Source: SIG565 sp045594065 (GTDB taxonomy: Bacteria > Bacillota > Clostridia > Oscillospirales > Acutalibacteraceae). Taken from it: a stretch of 15,119 nucleotides of DNA. Below the pieces are notes generated by a model. That model saw only the letters and a program-made list of their open reading frames with translations. It was not told the DNA's origin and did not search any database. The translations under genes were made by a program, and so were the position numbers. The stretch covers positions 1-15,119 of the forward strand of contig JAZNXU010000037.1 of NCBI GenBank assembly GCA_045594065.1. The letters are read 5' to 3'. Below, in pieces: positions 1-6,340 of the stretch (its first letter is position 1; every line of letters starts with the position of its first letter).

Positions 1-1380
1 GAAAGACGTTTTCAACCCGTATACATTGAAGAACCCAGCGCTGAGCAGGCGGTGAAAATCCTTTGCGGATTGAAAAGCACCTACGAAAAATATCACCACG
101 TAACCATTACCGATGAAGCCATAAACGCCGCTGTTTATTGCTCGCAAAGATATATCCACGACAGATTTCTGCCCGATAAGGCTATTGATATTATTGATGA
201 AGCCTGCTCTCGTGCAAGCATTAATGCGCAGGGCAAAAAAATACGCACAAAGCATATTGATGAAGCAATGTCGCTTGAAGAATTGCAGGAACTTTCAAAA
301 CAATATTTAAAGCGCCGCAGACCTAAATCTTCCGAAAATGCTAACGAAAGAATAAAGGCGGTTGTAAAGGCAAGCGATGTTTCGGGGGTGATATCGCTGT
401 GGACGGGGATACCTACGGAAACGGTAAACCTTGAAGAAAGTCGTCGTTTGCTTATGCTGGAGCAGAATCTGCATCAAAAAATCATCGGGCAAAGTGAGGC
501 TGTATCGACCGTGTGTGACGCAATAAAGCGGGGCAGGGTGGGACTTAACGACACCAACCGCCCGATAGGCTCGTTTATATTTTTAGGTCCAACGGGCGTG
601 GGCAAAACCGAGCTTTGCAAGGCACTTGCCGAGTGCCTTTTTGACAGTAAGGATAATATGCACAGGTTTGATATGTCCGAGTTTATGGAGAAGCACTCGG
701 TATCAAGATTGATAGGTGCGCCGCCCGGATATATCGGCTTTGAAGAATCGGGGCAGCTTACGGAAAAAGTGCACCGCAAGCCTTATTCCGTTATTTTGTT
801 TGATGAAATCGAAAAAGCGCACCCCGATGTGCTTAACATTCTTTTGCAGATTATTGAGGACGGGATTTTAACCGATTCACACGGGAAGACAACGGATTTT
901 CGTAATACCGTGATTATACTGACGTCAAACATCGGCGCACAGACACTTGCAAAAGCGCACAGCTTAGGCTTTGGCGATGCTGTTGGTAATGCAAAGAATA
1001 TCAAGGCAAGCGCAATTGAGGAATTGAAAAAAACCTTAAAGCCTGAGCTTATTAACCGACTTGATGCGGTTGTTGTGTTTGAAAAATTAAATCACGATGA
1101 GCTGAAAAGCATTGCACGCAGTATGCTTGGCGCACTTGGCGAAAGGGCGCAGAATATCGGTATTTCACTGCAATTTTCCGAAAGCGCGGTTGAATACATC
1201 GCAAATGCGCGCGAAACAGATATATACGGCGCAAGACCGCTGCGACGCAGAATATCGCTGAACGTTGAAAGTATGCTTTCGCAAAAGATACTTGAAGGCG
1301 ATATGCAAAGGGGAGATTGTGCGTTAATCGGTGCGGGAGAAGGCGGACTTACCGTATCACTTGCGCAGAATGCAAAATAA
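1..1380 (+). CDS. clpC: ATP-dependent Clp protease ATP-binding subunit, ClpC type (5' truncated by window)
   Basis: The frame is open from base 1, so this is the C-terminal 459 residues of a Clp/Hsp100 AAA+ unfoldase, which hands substrates to the ClpP peptidase. Visible parts in order: the end of the first AAA module (RFLPDKAIDIIDEA), a short linker of about 50 residues without the long coiled-coil M domain of ClpB, then the second AAA module with Walker A GPTGVGKT (visible residues 196-203), Walker B ILFDE (about 265-269), sensor 1 (TSNIG) and sensor 2 (GARPLRRRI). An LGF tripeptide after sensor 1 sits where ClpC, ClpX and ClpA carry the ClpP-docking [LIV]GF/L loop, so ClpP partnership is likely. 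The short linker and the LGF favour ClpC over ClpB. The usual operon partners (ctsR, mcsA, mcsB) would lie upstream, outside the window. The gene ends directly at a strong terminator. Confidence 0.93.
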   Translation, partial: ERRFQPVYIEEPSAEQAVKILCGLKSTYEKYHHVTITDEAINAAVYCSQRYIHDRFLPDKAIDIIDEACSRASINAQGKKIRTKHIDEAMSLEELQELSKQYLKRRRPKSSENANERIKAVVKASDVSGVISLWTGIPTETVNLEESRRLLMLEQNLHQKIIGQSEAVSTVCDAIKRGRVGLNDTNRPIGSFIFLGPTGVGKTELCKALAECLFDSKDNMHRFDMSEFMEKHSVSRLIGAPPGYIGFEESGQLTEKVHRKPYSVILFDEIEKAHPDVLNILLQIIEDGILTDSHGKTTDFRNTVIILTSNIGAQTLAKAHSLGFGDAVGNAKNIKASAIEELKKTLKPELINRLDAVVVFEKLNHDELKSIARSMLGALGERAQNIGISLQFSESAVEYIANARETDIYGARPLRRRISLNVESMLSQKILEGDMQRGDCALIGAGEGGLTVSLAQNAK

Positions 1381-1383
1381 AAA

Positions 1384-1428
1384 AACGCTCCGGACATGAA
1401 TTTTTGTCCGGAGCGTTATGTGTTTTTT
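1384..1428. terminator. bidirectional intrinsic terminator between clpC and the dtxR-type gene
   Basis: A perfect 13-bp stem (arms 1384-1396 and 1405-1417, AACGCTCCGGACA and its complement) with an 8-nt loop. A T-rich tract follows on the plus strand (1419-1429), and the A-run at 1377-1385 gives a U-tract on the minus strand. It lies between two convergent genes and can serve both. Confidence 0.93.
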
Positions 1429-1429
1429 A

Positions 1430-1798
1430 TCAATCAAGATTTTCGCTGTATTTTTTTATTGCCGAAAAAGTATCATCGCTGATAACGTGTTCAATTCGGC
1501 AGGCATCTTCGGAAGCGGTGTTTTCATCAACACCGAGCGAAACCAAAACCTTTGTAAGTACGGTGTGCCTTTCATAAATCTTTTTAGCAAGCTCAAGACC
1601 GACATCGGTCAGTGCAATAAACCCTTTTGCGTCTATCAGGATATATCCGCCGTCCCTTAAAATACCAACTGCACGGCTTACACTTGGTTTGGAATATCCC
1701 ATGTGTTCGCTTATATCAATTGAGCGTACAGAGCCCATTTTTTTATTCAGGACATATATCGTTTCAAGATACATCTCGCCCGATTCCTGTAAGTGCAT
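1430..1798 (-). CDS. short DtxR/MntR-family metal-dependent transcriptional regulator, iron-type ligand set
   Basis: A 122-residue protein with the family's N-terminal winged helix (about residues 5-62) and metal-binding/dimerisation domain (about 65-120), and no SH3-like third domain, as in MntR. By hand alignment to B. subtilis MntR, its ligands D8, E11, H77, E99, E102 and H103 correspond here to Met9, Glu12, His78, Cys100, Glu103 and His104. Met and Cys at the first and fourth positions are the DtxR/IdeR pattern (M10, C102, E105, H106) associated with Fe(II) sensing, not the Asp/Glu pair of Mn-sensing MntR. I therefore infer an iron-responsive DNA-binding repressor. The start is ATG with an AAGGTGGG ribosome binding site. 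It has its own promoter and faces the P-type ATPase gene, whose promoter holds a matching palindrome. Members of this family also regulate feo genes; none is visible here. Confidence 0.87.
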   Translation of the reverse strand: MHLQESGEMYLETIYVLNKKMGSVRSIDISEHMGYSKPSVSRAVGILRDGGYILIDAKGFIALTDVGLELAKKIYERHTVLTKVLVSLGVDENTASEDACRIEHVISDDTFSAIKKYSENLD

Positions 1799-1828
1799 TT
1801 AATACCCACCTTTTGTAATATTAAATTT

Positions 1829-1857
1829 ATTATACCGTAAAAATTATAATAATTCAA
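1829..1857 (-). promoter_or_regulatory. sigma-A promoter of the dtxR-type gene
   Basis: On the minus strand, TTGAAT (1857-1852), a 17-bp spacer and a perfect TATAAT (1834-1829), about 30 bp before the start codon. It does not overlap the palindrome at 1900-1919. Confidence 0.75.
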
Positions 1858-1870
1858 GTATTTTGATTTC

Positions 1871-1898
1871 TTGACAAAAATATTAAAAGTGGTATAAT
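1871..1898 (+). promoter_or_regulatory. sigma-A promoter of the metal ATPase gene
   Basis: Perfect hexamers TTGACA (1871-1876) and TATAAT (1893-1898), separated by 16 bp. The palindromic operator starts 2 bp after the -10 and covers the expected transcription start. Confidence 0.88.
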
Positions 1899-1899
1899 T

Positions 1900-1919
1900 A
1901 AGTTAGCAAGCGCTAACTT
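1900..1919. promoter_or_regulatory. palindromic operator, probable DtxR-type box
   Basis: Perfect 8-bp arms AAGTTAGC (1900-1907) and GCTAACTT (1912-1919) around a 4-bp centre. It is placed between the -10 and the ribosome binding site of the ATPase gene, a classic repressor position. The half-site resembles that of the DtxR box (TTAGGTTAG). It does not look like a CopY box (TACA-N2-TGTA) or a CsoR box. Binding by the divergent regulator is inference. Confidence 0.75.
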
Positions 1920-1936
1920 TAAGTAAGGTGATTACT

Positions 1937-4393
1937 ATGTACAAATATAATGTTACGGGTATGGACTGTGCCGCCTGTGCCGCGCATGTTGAAAAGGCGG
2001 TAAAGAGTGTTAAGGGTGTTACCGCCTGCACGGTTAATCTGTTTACAAATTCCATGACTGTTGAGGGCACCGCAAAGCCCGACAGCATAATCTCCGCCGT
2101 ACAAAAGGCGGGCTACGGCGCCAGCCTTGAGGGCGGCGGTAAACAAAACCACGCGGCTGACAAAACAAAGGACACTTCTATTGCCAAAAGACTTATATCC
2201 TCGGTTGTTTTTCTGTTAATACTGATGTACCTTTCAATGGGTTATACAATGTTTTCAGCTCCCCTACCCGCAGTTATGGCGGCTAACCCTGTGATTATCG
2301 CGGTGGCACAGCTGCTGCTCAGCGGAATTGTTATGATTATAAACCAAAAATTCTTTGTAAACGGTTTTAAAGGTATTATAAACCGCTCGCCGAATATGGA
2401 TACGCTCGTAGCCCTCGGCTCTGCCGCGGCATTTATTTACAGCACCTCTAACCTGTTTATAATGTCAGAGCACCTACGGCTTGGAAATATCGCCGCCTCG
2501 GCGCACCTTTTGCACGACCTCTATTTTGAAGCAGCGGCTATGATACTTGTGATAATTACCGTTGGCAAGCTGCTTGAGGCGCGCTCTAAGGGTAAAACCA
2601 CAAGCGCAATTGAAGCCCTTGTTAATATGACGCCCAAAACCGCAACACTGATTATTGACGGTAAAGAGGTTGTTAAAAACGCCGAAGAGGTATTAGTCGG
2701 TGATATATTCATTGTCCGCCCAGGGGAAAGTATTCCAGCCGACGGTGTGATTATCGAGGGCGCAAGCGCCGTTAATGAAGCAACCCTTACGGGCGAGAGT
2801 ATTCCCGTAGACAAGGCGGAGGGTGATAAGGTATCCGCCGCTACAATAAATCAGTCGGGCTTTATAAAATGCCGTGCTGTGGGCGTGGGTGAAGACACCT
2901 CCTTTGCACGCATAATAAAGCTTGTGAGTGATGCTGCGTCTACAAAGGCGCCTATCGGTAAAATAGCTGATAAAGTATCAGGTATTTTCGTACCCGTTGT
3001 GTTAGCACTATCCCTTATAACATTTATTGTTTGGATGATTATCGGCGAAACGGTAGGCTTTAGCCTCGCCCGCGCAATATCGGTGCTGGTTATCAGTTGC
3101 CCTTGCGCGTTGGGCCTTGCCACCCCCGTTGCCATTATGGTAGGCAGCGGTAGGGGCGCAAAAAACGGTATTCTTTACAAGACTGCCGAAGTGCTAGAAA
3201 AGACTGCTAAGGCTAAAACTGTCTGCTTTGATAAAACAGGCACCATCACAGTAGGTTGCCCCGAGGTTACCGATATTATTCCGTTCGGCATTACAGAAAC
3301 CGAGCTTTTGGAAATGGCAGTATCACTCGAAAGCAAAAGTGAGCACCCGCTCGCTCGCGCAATACTTGAAAAAAGTGAAGATAGCGGTATAACACCGTTC
3401 CCCGTTACCGATTTTAAAGCGGTAGCAGGTGGCGGAATTGAAGCAAAGCGCGACGATACTCCCCTATTTGCAGGCAACTACAAATTTATAAACAGCAAAG
3501 CCCAAATAAACACCGAAATCAAGCAAAAAGCCGAGGCTTTAATGGCGGACGGTAAAACACCTATGTTTTTTGCAAGCGGCAACACCGTTCACGGCATAAT
3601 CGCCGTTGCCGATACTATAAAGCGCGATACAGCCACCGCTGTAGAAATGCTTAAGAAAATGGGTATTGAAACCGTTATGCTGACAGGCGATAATTTAGGC
3701 ACCGCGACTGCCATAGCAAAGGCGGCGGGAATTAAAACGGTATATGCCGAACTGCTGCCTGAGGATAAAAACACTAAAATTTCCGAGCTTAAACAAAACG
3801 GCACAGTAATTATGGTGGGTGACGGCATTAACGATGCCCCTGCCCTTACCACTGCAGATATTGGCATTGCGGTGGGAGCAGGCTCAGATGTTGCGATAGA
3901 TGCCGCCGATATAGTTCTCGTCAATGACAGTATAACCTATGTGCCCGCGGCAATAAAGCTCTCGCGCAGAACGCTCAGCACCATTCACGGAAACCTGTTT
4001 TGGGCATTTTTCTATAATGTGCTGTGTATACCGCTGGCGGCTGGCGTATTTGTAAAACTGCTCGGCTTTACCGTAAGCCCGATGCTCGCAGCGGCGGCAA
4101 TGTGCCTATCAGATATATGCGTGGTTTCCAACGCACTAAAGCTTAACTTTGTTAATATTTTTGATAAAAAGGAGAAGCGTAAAATGAAAAAGACTTTAAT
4201 TATTGAGGGTATGATGTGTCCGCATTGTGAAAACCGCGTAAAAACGCTCTTAGAGGGCGTTTCAGGTGTAGATTCAGCCGAGGTTTCCCACAAAGCAGGA
4301 ACGGCAACCGTGAGCATTTCTGACGACATTTCGGACGATATTTTAATATCTACCGTAACAAACGGCGGATACAAGGTAACGGGAATTAAGTAA
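1937..4393 (+). CDS. copA: P1B-type copper-transporting ATPase with N- and C-terminal heavy-metal-associated domains
   Basis: An 818-residue membrane pump expected to export Cu(I) using ATP. Order: N-terminal HMA domain with GMDCAAC (Cys11, Cys14), membrane helices, actuator motif TGES (285-288), the transport helix with CPC (Cys388, Cys390), the phosphorylation motif DKTG (Asp432), SEHP (468-471), GDGIND (628-633), then helices carrying the Asn686...Tyr693 pair and Met722. The CPC plus Asn/Tyr/Met set is that of Cu(I) pumps (P1B-1). One position is odd: where the family has Met-x-x-Ser-Ser, this protein has Met-x-x-Ser-Asp (Asp726). A second HMA domain with GMMCPHC is fused after the last helix, and its first Met (750) has its own ribosome binding site. 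The start is ATG 1937, preceded by AAGGTG with a 6-nt spacer; an upstream in-frame GTG at 1928 lies inside that site. Probably regulated by the operator in its promoter. Confidence 0.93.
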   Translation: MYKYNVTGMDCAACAAHVEKAVKSVKGVTACTVNLFTNSMTVEGTAKPDSIISAVQKAGYGASLEGGGKQNHAADKTKDTSIAKRLISSVVFLLILMYLSMGYTMFSAPLPAVMAANPVIIAVAQLLLSGIVMIINQKFFVNGFKGIINRSPNMDTLVALGSAAAFIYSTSNLFIMSEHLRLGNIAASAHLLHDLYFEAAAMILVIITVGKLLEARSKGKTTSAIEALVNMTPKTATLIIDGKEVVKNAEEVLVGDIFIVRPGESIPADGVIIEGASAVNEATLTGESIPVDKAEGDKVSAATINQSGFIKCRAVGVGEDTSFARIIKLVSDAASTKAPIGKIADKVSGIFVPVVLALSLITFIVWMIIGETVGFSLARAISVLVISCPCALGLATPVAIMVGSGRGAKNGILYKTAEVLEKTAKAKTVCFDKTGTITVGCPEVTDIIPFGITETELLEMAVSLESKSEHPLARAILEKSEDSGITPFPVTDFKAVAGGGIEAKRDDTPLFAGNYKFINSKAQINTEIKQKAEALMADGKTPMFFASGNTVHGIIAVADTIKRDTATAVEMLKKMGIETVMLTGDNLGTATAIAKAAGIKTVYAELLPEDKNTKISELKQNGTVIMVGDGINDAPALTTADIGIAVGAGSDVAIDAADIVLVNDSITYVPAAIKLSRRTLSTIHGNLFWAFFYNVLCIPLAAGVFVKLLGFTVSPMLAAAAMCLSDICVVSNALKLNFVNIFDKKEKRKMKKTLIIEGMMCPHCENRVKTLLEGVSGVDSAEVSHKAGTATVSISDDISDDILISTVTNGGYKVTGIK
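4184..4393 (+). other. internal in-frame start: possible free CopZ-like copper chaperone (C-terminal HMA domain of copA)
   Basis: Inside the ATPase frame, AAGGAG (4169-4174) stands 9 nt before an ATG (4184). From there 69 residues make a complete HMA domain (beta-alpha-beta type) with the metal site MMCPHC at residues 10-15 and the usual CopZ length. The ribosome binding site is at least as good as that of the full gene. Either this is a remnant from when copA and copZ were separate genes that lost the stop between them, or both the fused pump and a free chaperone are made. The domain is certain; the separate product is inference. Confidence 0.45.
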
Positions 4394-4404
4394 TAAATAT
4401 TTTC

Positions 4405-4433
4405 TTGATTAAACGCAAGCATTATGATAATAT
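4405..4433 (+). promoter_or_regulatory. probable promoter of tRNA-Arg
   Basis: TTGATT (4405-4410), a 17-bp spacer and TAATAT (4428-4433) in a very AT-rich stretch just before the tRNA. The overlapping GATAAT at 4426-4431 is an alternative -10. Confidence 0.5.
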
Positions 4434-4445
4434 ATTAATATGTTT

Positions 4446-4522
4446 GCGCCATTAGCTCAGTTGGATAGAGCACTGTCCTCCGACGGCAGGTGTCGCTGGT
4501 TCGAATCCAGTATGGCGTGCCA
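4446..4522 (+). tRNA. tRNA-Arg (anticodon CCG)
   Basis: A full 77-nt cloverleaf: acceptor GCGCCAT (4446-4452) pairs with ATGGCGT (4512-4518) with a G-U at the first pair; D stem GCTC/GAGC; anticodon stem CTGTC/GGCAG (one wobble) with loop CTCCGAC and anticodon CCG at 4480-4482; T arm GCTGG-TTCGAAT-CCAGT; discriminator G and an encoded CCA at 4520-4522. It reads CGG arginine codons. Confidence 0.96.
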
Positions 4523-4566
4523 AAAAGAAACGGCAATTTTCGACAAGAAGATTGTCGTTTCTTTTT
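4523..4566 (+). terminator. intrinsic terminator of tRNA-Arg
   Basis: A-rich arm AAAAGAAACGGCAAT (from 4523) pairs with 4551-4565 with one G-U, around a 13-nt loop; the 3' arm runs into a T tract. It begins directly after the tRNA's CCA. Confidence 0.85.
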
Positions 4567-4574
4567 GTTCTTTT

Positions 4575-4653
4575 AACTTTTCTCTTTTCGTTCTTCTCTC
4601 TTCTCTTAAATTGTCGTTTCCAGATAAAAGATAAGAGAGAAGAGAGAAAAGTT
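4575..4653. repeat. long imperfect pyrimidine/purine inverted repeat
   Basis: The pyrimidine-rich left side (4575-4602) pairs with the purine-rich right side (4633-4653): 11 bp (4575-4585 with 4643-4653), a 7-nt bulge on the left, then 10 bp (4593-4602 with 4633-4642). The 30-nt loop contains ATTGTCGTTTC (4610-4620), an exact copy of the right arm of the tRNA terminator (4551-4561). No gene is credible in 4567-4749. Confidence 0.7.
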
Positions 4654-4749
4654 TCGGTGTCGACTCTGCCGACGAAATATAAATAATCTGTAGTAGTTTG
4701 AACATATAGTTAAAAAATTAAACGGGTATCGGATTTGTGCAACCATTTT

Positions 4750-4785
4750 AATAATAATCCAAGTCTTTCGACTTGGATTATTATT
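4750..4785. terminator. terminator after tspO (bidirectional hairpin)
   Basis: A perfect 16-bp stem (4750-4765 with 4770-4785) with a 4-nt TTTC loop, 2 bp after the tspO stop. The plus-strand side continues into TTTTTATAT; on the minus strand the 3' arm itself is AT-rich. Its core CCAAGTCTTTC recurs in the hairpin at 10598-10633. Confidence 0.82.
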
Positions 4786-4786
4786 T

Positions 4787-5257
4787 TTATATATTTAAAA
4801 TGTAAATACCGATATTAAGATACCCTGCAAAGGTTACCCAGAAAAAATACGGAAGCAATAACAGCCCTGCAGATTTTCTAACCTCGTAAAATCTGACAAT
4901 AGTTATAAGAATAAGCACCCACATAATTACTAGCCAGATAAAGGCAAATAAGTAAGCCTCAAATCTGAAAAATATTATAGACCACATAAAATTAAAAAAG
5001 AGCTGAACTCCGTAAACTAACAATGCAGAATTTTTCTTATAGGTTGGCGCATTTGCAGTAGCTACAAGGTAGCTTGCCAAGCCCATCATTAAATAGAGTA
5101 TTGTCCAAACAACGGGAAAGAGCCAACCCGGCGGAGAAAGTGGAGGTTTCTCAAGTGCTTCGAAATCCCCCATTCCACCCGCAAGTAGAGCTGAGAGTCC
5201 ACCGACTAATAACGGTATTACCAGCATAATAATTAAATTTTTCACATTTTTTCTCAC
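4787..5257 (-). CDS. tspO: TspO/MBR-family tryptophan-rich sensory protein
   Basis: A small integral membrane protein of about 156 residues with five hydrophobic helices, the normal size for the family. Visible family signatures are PPLSPPGWLFPVVWTILY, NFMWS in the middle of the protein, and LLPYFFWVTFAGYLN near the C-terminus. TspO proteins bind porphyrins and related ligands and have been linked to tetrapyrrole handling and stress; the substrate here cannot be read from sequence. I prefer the GTG at 5257, which has GGGTG six bases before it. A second GTG nine bases upstream (5266) overlaps that ribosome binding site and would add three residues. It is probably transcribed alone, because a terminator closes the cysteine synthase gene just before it and another follows it. 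Confidence 0.92.
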   Translation of the reverse strand: MRKNVKNLIIMLVIPLLVGGLSALLAGGMGDFEALEKPPLSPPGWLFPVVWTILYLMMGLASYLVATANAPTYKKNSALLVYGVQLFFNFMWSIIFFRFEAYLFAFIWLVIMWVLILITIVRFYEVRKSAGLLLLPYFFWVTFAGYLNIGIYILNI

Positions 5258-5275
5258 AAAAATCACCCGTAATAA

Positions 5276-5304
5276 TTTATGCGAAAAAATTCCCTTTTAT
5301 TCAA
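5276..5304 (-). promoter_or_regulatory. possible tspO promoter
   Basis: On the minus strand TTGAAT (5304-5299), a 17-bp spacer and CATAAA (5281-5276). The -10 is weak, and the -35 abuts the U-tract of the preceding terminator. Confidence 0.35.
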
Positions 5305-5335
5305 AAAGAAACGGTGCCTAAAAAGCGCCGTTTCT
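5303..5335 (-). terminator. intrinsic terminator of the cysteine synthase gene
   Basis: On the minus strand an 11-bp stem (5335-5325 with 5317-5307, one G-U) with a 7-nt loop, followed by TTTTTG (5306-5302). It is 12 bp after the stop codon. The sequence CAAAAAGAAACGG (5302-5314) is also found in the tRNA terminator. Confidence 0.88.
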
Positions 5336-5347
5336 AAACTATCAAAA

Positions 5348-6274
5348 TTATTCAAATAAAGGTGTTGAAAAATATCTTTCTGCAGTGTCAGGCAAAATCG
5401 TTACAACCGTTTTTCCTTTACCAAGCTTTTTTGCAAGCCGAATTGCCGCCGCTACATTTGTGCCGCTACTGATACCGCAAAGAATACCCTCTTTAGCGGC
5501 TAAATCGCGGGACACCTGCAAAGCTTCTTCATCTTTAATAATGCAAACATCATCATAAATGTTCTGATTTAAAATTTCAGGAATAATACCGTCGCCAATT
5601 CCCATTTGAACATGGGTACCAATAGAGCCACCCGAGAGAATTGCGGCGTTTTCAGGCTCAACAGCCCATATGGTTATATCAGGATTAGCCGCTTTGAGCG
5701 TTTCACCAATTCCTGTTATAGTGCCGCCCGTACCTATACCTGAACAAAAGCCATGTATAGGACCATTTACCTGCTGTAGTATTTCAGCACCCGTAGCAGA
5801 ACGCTGAATAGCGGGGTTGGCAGGATTTTCAAACTGCTGAGGAACAAATACATTTGGATTCTCGGCTTTCATTTTAAGAGCGAGCTCTAAACACTGCTCG
5901 ATACAAATACCGATGTTTCCCGCATCGTGAACGAGTATTACCTCCGCGCCGTAATGGCGCACAAGCAGTCGGCGTTCTTCGCTTACAGAATCGGGCATTA
6001 TAATTTTAACCTTATATCCCTTGACTGCGCCAACGAGCGCTAGACCTATACCCTGATTGCCACTTGTGGGCTCTACGATAATTGTATCCTTATTAATAAG
6101 ACCTTTTTCCTCGGCATCGCGAATCATATTAAAGGCGGTGCGGGTTTTTATAGAGCCACCAACATTAAGGCCCTCGAATTTAACAAGGATTTGAGCATCG
6201 TCAGGTCCCGTCATATGGTTAAGGCGGATTATGGGTGTGTTACCCATAGCCTCTAAAATATTATTGCAAATCAT
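5348..6274 (-). CDS. cysK: PLP-dependent cysteine synthase family protein (O-acetylserine sulfhydrylase homologue)
   Basis: A 308-residue fold-type II PLP enzyme, the usual length for CysK, which makes L-cysteine from O-acetylserine and sulfide. The Schiff-base lysine is Lys43 in GGSIKTR; the phosphate loop is GTGGT (181-185); the C-terminal PLP contact lies in ISSGT (268-272). Two motifs differ from typical CysK: NVGGSIKTR replaces NPGGSVKDR, and the substrate loop reads TSGNQG (70-75) instead of TSGNTG. The fold and the PLP sites are intact, so it should be active, but the acceptor or donor substrate may differ; related enzymes use O-phosphoserine, O-ureidoserine or homocysteine. The start is ATG with GAAAGG 12 nt before it. 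It has a perfect promoter whose -35 abuts the stop of the upstream peptidase gene, and read-through from that gene is also possible. Confidence 0.85.
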   Translation of the reverse strand: MICNNILEAMGNTPIIRLNHMTGPDDAQILVKFEGLNVGGSIKTRTAFNMIRDAEEKGLINKDTIIVEPTSGNQGIGLALVGAVKGYKVKIIMPDSVSEERRLLVRHYGAEVILVHDAGNIGICIEQCLELALKMKAENPNVFVPQQFENPANPAIQRSATGAEILQQVNGPIHGFCSGIGTGGTITGIGETLKAANPDITIWAVEPENAAILSGGSIGTHVQMGIGDGIIPEILNQNIYDDVCIIKDEEALQVSRDLAAKEGILCGISSGTNVAAAIRLAKKLGKGKTVVTILPDTAERYFSTPLFE

Positions 6275-6311
6275 TAACTGCCTAAACCTTTCTATGTAAA
6301 CTGTCTAACAC

Positions 6312-6340
6312 ATTATACTAAAATCAGCAGAAAATGTCAA
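6312..6340 (-). promoter_or_regulatory. consensus sigma-A promoter of the cysteine synthase gene
   Basis: On the minus strand a perfect TTGACA (6340-6335), exactly 17 bp, and a perfect TATAAT (6317-6312). The -35 touches the stop codon of the M20 peptidase gene. The leader is only about 30 nt, so no riboswitch or T-box fits here. Confidence 0.93.

Noticed and set aside
1928..1936. GTG at 1928 as the start of copA
   Set aside because: It is part of the AAGGTG ribosome binding site of the ATG at 1937.
4457..4705. 82-codon minus-strand frame over tRNA-Arg ending in LDSNQRHLPSEDSALSN
   Set aside because: This is the familiar false translation of the tRNA's complement plus the terminator repeats.
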